Source: JBBDNV01 sp040877415
Lineage (GTDB): Bacteria; Planctomycetota; Planctomycetia; Pirellulales; PALSA-1355
NCBI GenBank assembly: GCA_040877415.1
Contig: JBBDNV010000104.1
Location: 1 to 20,976 of the forward strand
Length of the DNA stretch: 20,976 nt
Direction: 5' to 3'
Below are positions 14,978 through 20,976 of this stretch, in pieces. The notes below the pieces were generated by a model. The model was not told the origin of the DNA and searched no databases. It saw only the letters and a list, made by a program, of their open reading frames with translations. A program made the translations under genes and the position numbers. Each line of letters starts with the position of its first letter. Within the stretch, counting starts at the first letter, position 1.

Positions 14978-15631
14978 TCATTTCGAGCATGACTCGCGGC
15001 TGGCCGCCGTGCCGGGCCGCGCCGGGCGTAGATCGCACCCGCTGGCCACCGGATTGACCTTCAAAGGGCCAAACGCGAATTCCAGCGGTATGCCCGAGGC
15101 GCCGGGAGTGTCCGGTGGATACGCCCAGTGCTTGCGTCCCACTTCCACGTGACAACAGAAGACCGGCTTGCCCGGCGCACCTTGCGGGACGTGCGACCAA
15201 CCCCGCTCGGCCGCCAGCTCGGGCACGGCCTCGAAGCGCGCGAGGACTTCGGCCGTTTCGCGGCGCAAGTCGATGCCGATGTGATCGACGAACGGTCGGG
15301 CGCGTCTGGCACAGGGCGTCTCGACCAGGTCGTCTTGGGAGACGTTGATCGACGAGAGGATCACGTTGATCCCGCCTGGGAAGGCGTACTTGACGTAGCC
15401 CTCCTTGCCGTTTTCGACCGTTCCGCCGTTCGCTCGAAGCCGGTCGTGGGGCGCAAGCGCCACGTCGTCGACCTTAATGTGGACGTGCATCGAGTCGGCC
15501 ACCGCGAGCGTTTCGGCGAGGGAAGAACAGGGCTCAAAGATGCCGAGCACCGTGGCGGCTTCCCCCGCGTTCACCAGACCCATCTTCTCGACGTCATCCA
15601 GGGTCGTTGCCGCCGCTTTGCGATTCACCAT
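14978..15631 (-). CDS. VOC (glyoxalase/bleomycin-resistance)-like protein of unknown function
   Basis: A 217-residue soluble protein. Paired beta-alpha-beta modules are suggested by HVHIKVDDV (49-57) with a following YVKYAFPGGINVILSS, and by PFVDHIGIDLR (113-123) with a following FCCHVEVGRKHWAYPP. H51, H117, H161 and E163 could form a VOC-type metal site. ATG at 15629-15631 was chosen over a longer frame to 15724 because GAGG lies six bases upstream and the extension looks non-coding. It may be cotranscribed with the CxxCH protein 57 bases downstream. A glyoxalase-like lyase, isomerase or dioxygenase activity is possible, but nothing here fixes the substrate. Confidence 0.6.
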   Translation of the reverse strand: MVNRKAAATTLDDVEKMGLVNAGEAATVLGIFEPCSSLAETLAVADSMHVHIKVDDVALAPHDRLRANGGTVENGKEGYVKYAFPGGINVILSSINVSQDDLVETPCARRARPFVDHIGIDLRRETAEVLARFEAVPELAAERGWSHVPQGAPGKPVFCCHVEVGRKHWAYPPDTPGASGIPLEFAFGPLKVNPVASGCDLRPARPGTAASRESCSK

Positions 15632-16132
15632 GTCCAGCCTCGTGAGCCTAGAGTCTCGAACAGATCGGACGGGGGGTATCCCCCGCCGCAACAAACCGAA
15701 AGTGTAGCCAACTGGGCCGTTCAAGTCACGTTTTTCACGCGACGAGCAAGGACGAGTGGAGCGACGCGCGGCGACTTCCCCCAGTGCAGCGGCGGGCGAT
15801 CCCCCAAAAAAAACACGATTCGGTCGCCGAACGCATTGACATTCTGTGGGAATTTGGGACGATGATGTGTAACGTTCATTTTCACTCAGCGCACACCCAC
15901 GCAGAGCCAGCTAATGCTCGCCGCACCGGGCGCGGTCCCGTCGGATTAGCTGTTGCTGTTGCGCTGAATTCTTTCGTCGTGGCGCAAGAGCCGCTTGCTC
16001 GATCGCGGAGCGCCGCTTTCGTATCGTTTCGAAGGCCACCTGTGCGCGCTTGCGGGCGCGTCTCGCTTCGCCCACGGAAACGGATTCTAGCGCGCGAAAG
16101 TCCCCGGTTCGGCAAGCCTGACTTCGACGCCG
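15632..16132. other. 501-base stretch without a gene
   Basis: It divides the VOC-like gene (-) from the PEP-CTERM gene (+). CGGGGG and CCCCCG form a stem around GTAT at about 15669-15684. TTGACA at 15836-15841 has only GATGAT, 19 bases on, as a possible -10, so a promoter is doubtful. An A8 run lies near 15806. No small ORF or RNA gene is convincing. Confidence 0.4.
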
Positions 16133-16846
16133 ATGCCGAAACCAACGATGACGCGATTTATGTTTGTCGCAATGGCGTGCACGTGTGTGTGCCCGCTGCG
16201 GGCGGCCTACTGCGATATCATTTTCACCAACATCCAGGTGGACGAAAAAGGCTCGGGTTACGGCAACGTGCTGACGATTCTCGGCGTGCAGGCGAACCCC
16301 TCGGAATACGGCGCCGTGCTGTGGAACGGCAGCAGTGACGACAAGACCGGCGACGCCGTCAATCAGAGCAATACGCGCACGGTCGAGCAATTATTGGACG
16401 AGGGAATCGACGACACGAATATGACTTTGATCTTCAACGTCAACGAGGGCGGTGACAACGACCCTGTGTTGACGCTCCACGATTTTGACCTGGTCTTTCA
16501 GGACGCCAGCGGAGCGGAGCTGTTTCGAGAAAGTTTTGACGCTGGCGGGGGACTCCCGCTGGGCGCCGCGGGCACGGGCAACAGCGCATCGGGCTGGCGG
16601 TTCGACGTCCAATTCACGAACCCGCTGGGCGCGGCCTTTTTTGGCACGCTGACCAACCGGGTCGGCATGGAGATCGCAAGCGGCGAGGCGATCCAGGACA
16701 CCAAGGGCGCGGCTGAAAGCTTTTTTGTCACCGCCCCCATCCCCGAGCCCGCGGCGATCGTTCACGGCCTGTTAGGTCTCAGCTTCATCGCGGCCTGGTG
16801 GTTAAGACGGCGCCGATTGCTGCGCCATGGGCGAGCGGCGAGCTGA
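16133..16846 (+). CDS. PEP-CTERM sorting-domain protein
   Basis: A 237-residue exported protein. Residues of about 6-28 (MTRFMFVAMACTCVCPLRAAYC) form a signal peptide. The C-terminus is a textbook PEP-CTERM tail: IPEPAA (203-208), a hydrophobic helix, and then WLRRRRLLRHGR. Such proteins are recognised by an exosortase (EpsH/XrtA family), cut near the PEP motif, and deposited at the cell surface or in the exopolysaccharide matrix. The central part is acidic and rich in Gly, Asn and Asp (DDKTGDAVNQSN, EGGDNDPVLTLHDF), likely beta-sandwich; no catalytic motif is seen. ATG at 16133 is used, but ATG at 16148 would fit the signal peptide equally well; neither has a clear ribosome site. No exosortase gene is in the window. 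Confidence 0.85.
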   Translation: MPKPTMTRFMFVAMACTCVCPLRAAYCDIIFTNIQVDEKGSGYGNVLTILGVQANPSEYGAVLWNGSSDDKTGDAVNQSNTRTVEQLLDEGIDDTNMTLIFNVNEGGDNDPVLTLHDFDLVFQDASGAELFRESFDAGGGLPLGAAGTGNSASGWRFDVQFTNPLGAAFFGTLTNRVGMEIASGEAIQDTKGAAESFFVTAPIPEPAAIVHGLLGLSFIAAWWLRRRRLLRHGRAAS

Positions 16847-16917
16847 AACGTGATTCCTCCGCCGAGCGCGTCGTGGCGAATCGTCGGTTGCCGGAATATC
16901 GAGCGGGAACGCGAAAC

Positions 16918-18207
16918 TCAGGGTTGTGCGGGCGGCGTGTTTCCCCGCGTCGGCAGCAGCCCGCTCTGTGAGAGAAACCGGGCCAGCATCTCGGCCGCCT
17001 TGGCTTGCCCGGCCGGATTGAAGTGTCCGTCTTTGGGATAGTACAAGGACACAGAGGAACGGCGGAATTCGTCGGTCAAGTCGAGGTAGGGGACGCCGGC
17101 TTTTTCCGCCCAGTGTTGCAGCGCCTGCTCCGTGCGGCAAGGCCTGGTCATCCAAGCGGGCTCGACCTGGTATCCGAGCGATTCGGCAAAGCGGTACGCG
17201 TCTTCATCAACTTGCACGGCGTCGGGAATCACGCCCACCACGAGCTTGGCGGCGGCCACTGCCTGGCGAAGCATTTCGAGATGCCGTTCGACGCGCGGCC
17301 ACGCGGTTTGAAAATAGCCATCGTCCGGGTCGAGCCCCCGTTTCAATCGAGACGGGTCGAAACAAGGCGGCAAGATCTGCCAATCGTTAGCCATCCCCTG
17401 CTCAAGAGCGGTGCGTGCTTCTGGCGGCAAACCCAGATACCGCCTGCGCGCCAACTGGGGATCAGTGCCATGTTGCCGTGCCAGTTGATCCACGACGGCG
17501 AGCAACTCTTGCTCCGACCGAGGACCCAGGCGGCGTCTCGTCTCACGGTGCTGCTTCCAGATGGCCAACTCCAGGTACAAATTGGGACACAAAGCGTAAG
17601 CAACGCGGCGCACAAGCCCCTCGGGGTGCCAATCCCGAATCTCCTCGCGATCCTGCTCTTCCACGATTTCGCGCAGGTCGTTGCCGACGCCGAACATCAA
17701 CACGACGACGTCGGGGCGATACGGCCTGCCCAGCGTTTCGTAAACCTCCAACTCGCGAATCGTGCTCGTGCCGACGCGTCCCAGGTTGATCACCTGAACG
17801 CGCTTGGGGACGGTCGATTTGTCGGGCGTCTCGGGCGAGGCGCCATTGGCCCCGGCAAGCAGCCCGGCCAAACGCGCCGTCATTACTTCGTCGTCGGCGA
17901 CGCCGAATCCGGCGACAAAGGAATCGCCGAGAATGGCGATCCGATACGTATCGGGAGGGCGGGCAACAGGAATCTCCGGTCCCCTCAGGCCCCGCGAGTT
18001 CGAGTGGAACACGTAGTCGAATTCGGTGGAACGGTGCCGATACGACAAGTTGGGAGCCAAGCGCAGCCGGTGCCGCAGGGAGGTTTGGGCGACGAGCCCC
18101 ACGATCCGGTCGGCCAAAAGCAGCCCCACGAACGACGATACCGCCACCATGGCCAGGCGGATCGCCCAGAGTCGGCGGCCAGAGAGCTTGGGCTTAACGG
18201 CTTGCAC
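16918..18207 (-). CDS. Membrane-anchored SGNH/GDSL-type hydrolase
   Basis: A 429-residue protein with one N-terminal membrane anchor (about 13-38) and an extracytoplasmic SGNH domain. Block I is RIAILGDSFVAGFG with nucleophile S96; block II is the Gly in GRVGTS; block III is VVLMFGVGNDL; block V is KDGHFNPAGQ with D393 and H395 completing the triad. The NSRGLRGPE segment before block I is typical of SGNH proteins acting on glycan acyl groups. It probably removes or transfers O-acetyl groups on a surface polysaccharide. The open frame extends to 18597, but that part lies inside the upstream gene in another frame and is arginine/serine-rich noise; GTG at 18205-18207, 10 bases past that gene's stop, is the best start, though its ribosome site is weak. 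Confidence 0.85.
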   Translation of the reverse strand: MQAVKPKLSGRRLWAIRLAMVAVSSFVGLLLADRIVGLVAQTSLRHRLRLAPNLSYRHRSTEFDYVFHSNSRGLRGPEIPVARPPDTYRIAILGDSFVAGFGVADDEVMTARLAGLLAGANGASPETPDKSTVPKRVQVINLGRVGTSTIRELEVYETLGRPYRPDVVVLMFGVGNDLREIVEEQDREEIRDWHPEGLVRRVAYALCPNLYLELAIWKQHRETRRRLGPRSEQELLAVVDQLARQHGTDPQLARRRYLGLPPEARTALEQGMANDWQILPPCFDPSRLKRGLDPDDGYFQTAWPRVERHLEMLRQAVAAAKLVVGVIPDAVQVDEDAYRFAESLGYQVEPAWMTRPCRTEQALQHWAEKAGVPYLDLTDEFRRSSVSLYYPKDGHFNPAGQAKAAEMLARFLSQSGLLPTRGNTPPAQP

Positions 18208-18217
18208 CTGAACCGAT

Positions 18218-19729
18218 TCAGTTGGGGTTGCTGTTGCGCCGGAAGACGGACAACTCGCCGTAGCGCTCGACGCGGCGGTACTCCTGAGCCAGCAGCAGCT
18301 TGAATCGTTCGGCGACGACGGGATTCGGCGGGCCGTCGACCCCTTGCCAGGGCGTACCGTCCCAGACGATGAACTCGGGCGGATGCGCCAGCGTGGCCGC
18401 GGCCCACTGGTCGAACAATTCCCGCGGGAGCACGTGCGGGATCGCGAAGGAAGGCGCGGGTCGCGGCACGCGCCAATACAGCTCCGCCCCATCCAACCAT
18501 ACGTGGACGACGACCGGCGTGGTATCGCTGGTCGCCCGCCTGAGGAAACGGGCGGCCTCGAGAACCGCCGTTTGAGGACGTTGCCCCTGCGCATCATCTC
18601 GATAGGCCCTGGCCGCCGAATAGGTTTGCTGCAAAACGGCGACGATGATCGAACCGGCGGCCACGCCGACGATCAATTTCTCCTGTACTCGTTTCGAAAA
18701 CGTGACATCCCACGCCCGGCACAGCCATAACGCCGCAAGCAGCGCGAGCGGGGGCCACAGCAGGTGATAATAGTGCGCGTAATGTCGGCCACCGGGCCAC
18801 GCTCCGGCCAGCGCCGCCCCACACCAGAGGATCGCGGCCAGAATCCAACATTTCCGCGGCAAGGGAACCCGCCGCGGCGGGCGGCTCCAGACGACCAGCG
18901 TCATCACGAGGAACACAAGCGCGATCGGACTGCCCAACACGATCCGCGCCACCGTCGCACCGGCAGTAAACAGCGACGTCCCCCAAGCAACCGGAACGAG
19001 CGAACCGTAGCGGGCGTTTCTCGCCAGGACGACCGGCAGCTCGCTTCCCCAATCGCTCGAGACGGCATCGAGGCAAAAGAGGGCCAGCATTCCGATCGAG
19101 CCCAACAGAGCGGCGGCGCAATTGCGCGCGGCAGCCTTCCGCGAGTGACGCCGGTACGCAAGCCACAGGAAGGGAAGCCAGGCAATGACGTGTACAACGG
19201 CCGGCGGGCGAAACGTCACCGTGAGAACCAGCGCAATCCCCGCCGCGAAGGCCCAAGCGGGCGATCCTTTCTGCGCCGCCAGCGCCCAGCAGCCGATCGC
19301 CGCCACGTCGCACCACAGCGCAAACGCCTCGGTGGTTTGCGCGCCGTAAAACGTCTCGCTCGTTCCCGTCCAAAGAATCAACAAAACACTCACCAGCGGC
19401 GAGATCCGCGGAAACGACGGTCTCAATGCCGCCGCGAACAACGTGGCGCCCGCGGCGGCCAGCACGCTTTCCGCCAGATAGCAGGAAATCTCGGGCCGGG
19501 CGGAATCGACGGCTCGCACCCAGCGATACACCCAGGGAAGCTTGTTGTCGTACGTCTCCCGGTAGAGCACGGCGCCTGCGCGCCAATCCCGCGCGACCCG
19601 CAGCCAGCAACTGTAGTCGGCGTGCATCGGCTGCCACAGTCCGGATGCGTGCGTCGCGAGGGCGCAGACGAAATAGAACGCCAGGCTCAAGAGAACTCGT
19701 CGCCCGGGATGCGAACCGGCAGAGTGCAT
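18218..19729 (-). CDS. Polytopic membrane glycosyltransferase, GT39/ArnT-like
   Basis: A 503-residue protein with about ten hydrophobic segments and a soluble C-terminal domain (about 385-503). The first periplasmic loop has HADYSCWLRVARDW followed by LYRETYDNKLPWVY: the acidic D38 and the YDNKxP motif are typical of GT-C family PMT/ArnT-type enzymes that use polyprenyl-phosphate sugars to modify lipids or proteins outside the membrane. GGRHYAHYYHLLWPPLALL later matches the usual HYF/HYY-type loop of this group. It is immediately followed by an SGNH hydrolase gene (10-base gap), suggesting joint modification of a surface glycan. The start is ATG; no good ribosome site or promoter is visible. 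Donor and acceptor are unknown. Confidence 0.78.
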   Translation of the reverse strand: MHSAGSHPGRRVLLSLAFYFVCALATHASGLWQPMHADYSCWLRVARDWRAGAVLYRETYDNKLPWVYRWVRAVDSARPEISCYLAESVLAAAGATLFAAALRPSFPRISPLVSVLLILWTGTSETFYGAQTTEAFALWCDVAAIGCWALAAQKGSPAWAFAAGIALVLTVTFRPPAVVHVIAWLPFLWLAYRRHSRKAAARNCAAALLGSIGMLALFCLDAVSSDWGSELPVVLARNARYGSLVPVAWGTSLFTAGATVARIVLGSPIALVFLVMTLVVWSRPPRRVPLPRKCWILAAILWCGAALAGAWPGGRHYAHYYHLLWPPLALLAALWLCRAWDVTFSKRVQEKLIVGVAAGSIIVAVLQQTYSAARAYRDDAQGQRPQTAVLEAARFLRRATSDTTPVVVHVWLDGAELYWRVPRPAPSFAIPHVLPRELFDQWAAATLAHPPEFIVWDGTPWQGVDGPPNPVVAERFKLLLAQEYRRVERYGELSVFRRNSNPN

Positions 19730-19922
19730 GCGATTGGGCCGGGACAGACCTTACCGTTCGTCCGACACTGCGGACCTCTCAAAGCGGGGCTGCGCCTTCT
19801 GCCTATAAGGTGGACCGGAAGCACACACGCGTCAAGAGTTGGGAACGGCGGCTGCGACTGCGCGCGAAGCGCGGCGGCGGTCGCCAACATGTTGGCGTCG
19901 AGGATGGTCGGGCGTCGGGCCA

Positions 19923-20014
19923 TTAATCAGGCCGCGCGGGCGGGTCCGGCCGCCGATGGTCAACCCTGGCCCTGCCGCCCCCGTGATTGGGCGACAGGAC
20001 CAGTAGGTTGACCC
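19923..20014 (-). repeat. Dyad element, copy A
   Basis: Left arm 19958-19980 (starting GGTCAACC) pairs with right arm 19989-20013 (ending GGTTGACC) around an 8-base loop, forming a stem of about 23 bp with a two-base bulge. It shares the word GGCGACAGGACCAG (19990-20003) and the flanking CAGGCCG with copy B. The two mismatches are C-A on the plus strand, which become G-U on the minus strand, so I assign it to the minus strand. Confidence 0.65.
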
Positions 20015-20110
20015 AGTATCCACTCCTTCACAGTTCCGACGATCCGCAATTCCGTGCCTTTTATGGAAGAGAAGAACTTAAGTCGTTTCGTCTTGGCGAT
20101 CCGGTATTCG

Positions 20111-20205
20111 CTTGACCAGGCCGTCGGGGCTGGACCCGCCGGCGGATCGGTCAACCACTGGTCCTGCCGCCCGAGTTTCGTGGCGACAGGACCAGCATGT
20201 CGACC
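20111..20205 (-). repeat. Dyad element, copy B, directly after the small secreted protein gene
   Basis: Left arm 20149-20171 pairs with right arm 20182-20205 around a 10-base loop, giving a stem of about 22 bp with one small internal bulge. It lies seven bases past the stop of the gene at 20212, so on the minus strand it is the first structure of the 3' untranslated region. No T-run follows in that direction; on the plus strand GTTTTT follows at about 20208-20213. It shares its core and left flank with copy A. Confidence 0.65.
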
Positions 20206-20211
20206 CCGTTT

Positions 20212-20607
20212 TTACCAGGCAGACGCGCTGGCGCCGCCACCGGAAATACCGCCAATGGCATGCACCTGCAGCGCGGAGCCGGTCGGATCCTGAGCGAACA
20301 GGACCTCGATATTGCCGGCGAAGCTCAGGCTCTGACCTTGCGCCCCGGCGCCCACTGGGCCCACCCACGAAGATCCGGCTTCGTAGTTGTTCGCCGCGTA
20401 TTGGCCGCCCGGCCAGGTCGCCTGGCTGCCGCCCCAAACTGCCGCGTGAACACCCTTGCCGCGAACGGCATTGCCATCCGTGTCGGACATGAGCTGCATG
20501 CTGCCTAAGCCCATGCTGCCCAGGGTCGAGTTCGTGACGGCCAAATCGGCGGCCGAAGCCGCGGCGGCGAACAACGTCAATGCACACGTAATTGCAAGCT
20601 TCTTCAT
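20212..20607 (-). CDS. Small secreted protein of unknown function
   Basis: A 131-residue protein with a clear Sec signal peptide (MKKLAITCALTLFAAAASA, cleavage before ADLAV). The mature part is rich in Gly, Ala and Ser, with TLGSMGLGSMQLMSD, GKGVHAAVWGGS and a C-terminal GGISGGGASASAW. It has no cysteine after the signal, no lipobox and no membrane segment, so it is probably free in the periplasm or exported. AAGGA lies seven bases before the ATG, one of the better ribosome sites here. A strong promoter lies about 170 bases upstream and a long hairpin directly downstream, suggesting high, monocistronic expression. I do not recognise a named family; it looks like a planctomycete-specific small exported protein. 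Confidence 0.75.
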   Translation of the reverse strand: MKKLAITCALTLFAAAASAADLAVTNSTLGSMGLGSMQLMSDTDGNAVRGKGVHAAVWGGSQATWPGGQYAANNYEAGSSWVGPVGAGAQGQSLSFAGNIEVLFAQDPTGSALQVHAIGGISGGGASASAW

Positions 20608-20776
20608 TTCTGTGTCCTTGTGAAAGTGGAATCTAAGTGGCGTGACACCCCCCCAATGTGGTCCATCATGGTGGTAACATGCTCCCTCTCTGGGGGACTA
20701 AAATCTCACGGGCCCGGAAGCTGTCGTTCCAAGCCCGCAGGTCATTGATGCTGCGCAGCAATCAATTGTTTAGGTT

Positions 20777-20804
20777 ATAATAATTACGCAGTTTACTTTG
20801 TCAA
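20777..20804 (-). promoter_or_regulatory. Sigma70-type promoter for the small secreted protein gene
   Basis: On the minus strand a perfect TTGACA (plus positions 20799-20804) is followed, after 16 bases, by TATTAT (20777-20782), five of six matches to the -10 consensus. The surrounding 20761-20850 is an AT-rich island in an otherwise GC-rich window. Transcription would begin near 20770, giving a leader of about 160 nt. Confidence 0.6.
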
Positions 20805-20889
20805 TGCAGATTACCCATTTAACCTATATTTACTGATAGGCTCGTTTTTTACCCGAAATCCGCGGGCAATTGACGGGCACCCTCAAGAA

Positions 20890-20912
20890 TTGACCCCTTG
20901 GGCGCGGGTCAA
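20890..20912. repeat. TTGACCC / GGGTCAA dyad
   Basis: TTGACCC at 20890-20896 is the exact reverse complement of GGGTCAA at 20906-20912, with nine bases between. The arms match the outer ends of the two dyad elements at 19923-20205 (GGTCAAC / GTTGACC). It may be an operator-like site or a degraded relative of that repeat. It lies about 90 bases upstream of the promoter at 20777-20804. Confidence 0.4.
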
Positions 20913-20976
20913 CGGTCATGACGGGTGCAGCCTGCGGTTTGCAGGGTTTCTGAAATTGGTTACAAGGTTGGGATTG

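Larger units (their letters stand above)
19730..20211. other. 482-base stretch without a convincing gene, holding two copies of a dyad element
   Basis: It separates the glycosyltransferase gene (-) from the small secreted protein gene (-). Apart from the two dyads listed separately, short frames on both strands run through the repeats and are not protein-like. A transcript of the small secreted protein gene would run leftward through both dyads. Confidence 0.5.
20608..20976. other. Leader and upstream region of the small secreted protein gene, to the window edge
   Basis: No gene is seen in 20608-20976. It holds the long leader (20608 to about 20770), the promoter, an AT-rich island, the TTGACCC dyad, and at the edge a small CCTGC/GCAGG hairpin (20931-20945). 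Confidence 0.5.

Noticed and set aside
17005..18303. 432-codon plus-strand frame opposite the SGNH hydrolase
   Set aside because: All SGNH blocks are on the other strand; this one is a mirror frame.
18594..20011. Frames of 347 and 415 codons over the glycosyltransferase gene
   Set aside because: Highly Arg/Gly-rich, no domains, conflict with a clear membrane protein.
20823..20850. CCTAT/ATAGG stem followed by TTTTTT as a plus-strand terminator
   Set aside because: Five-base weak stem, four bases from the T-run, and no plus-strand gene upstream that would need it.
1..20976. CRISPR array, tRNA/rRNA genes, insertion sequences
   Set aside because: No regularly spaced repeats, no cloverleaf or rRNA sequence and no transposase motif were seen on reading both strands.

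Overview
The window looks like a piece of a planctomycete chromosome (Pirellulales-like is my best guess). It is GC-rich and mostly chromosomal. Supporting signs are a PEP-CTERM sorting signal, a divergent membrane pyrophosphatase, a DUF4198-DUF3386 type exported protein, a CxxCH protein with an alpha/alpha-barrel look, and poorly conserved Shine-Dalgarno sites. The taxonomic call is inference from gene content; no rRNA or other marker is present.

Layout. 1-1522: the 3' end of smc (+), convergent with a membrane site-2-type protease of family M50 (-). 1523-2111: a gene-free stretch with a candidate promoter leading to hppA. 2112-4604: a large, divergent proton-pumping pyrophosphatase (+). 4821-6634: a small ORF, then a beta-class DNA adenine methyltransferase and a PD-(D/E)XK endonuclease one base apart, together a Type II restriction-modification system. 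The endonuclease gene is visibly AT-richer than its surroundings, which suggests horizontal acquisition. 6685-8826: cstA (+), a peptide/pyruvate-type transporter with an extra domain of about 90 residues inserted in a normally short loop.

8917-15631 is all on the minus strand. It holds an exported DUF4198-DUF3386 fusion, then a tightly packed three-gene operon read as aldo/keto reductase -> MFS transporter -> beta-hydroxyacid dehydrogenase, ending in a clear intrinsic terminator. Beyond that lies a pair read as VOC-like protein -> exported alpha/alpha-barrel-like protein carrying CxxCH. The operon plausibly imports and oxidises or reduces a small polyol, sugar acid or hydroxyacid.

16133-16846 is a PEP-CTERM protein (+). 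16918-19729 is a minus-strand pair: a GT39-like membrane glycosyltransferase followed by a membrane-anchored SGNH hydrolase, probably acting on cell-surface or exported glycans.

19730-20976 is the least ordinary part. Two related copies of a long dyad element lie immediately downstream of a gene for a small secreted protein (20212-20607, -). Every base mismatch I see in their stems would be a G-U pair in an RNA made from the minus strand, the same strand as that gene. The gene has a strong sigma70-type promoter inside an AT-rich island and a leader of about 160 nt. I see no CRISPR array, tRNA, rRNA or insertion sequence.
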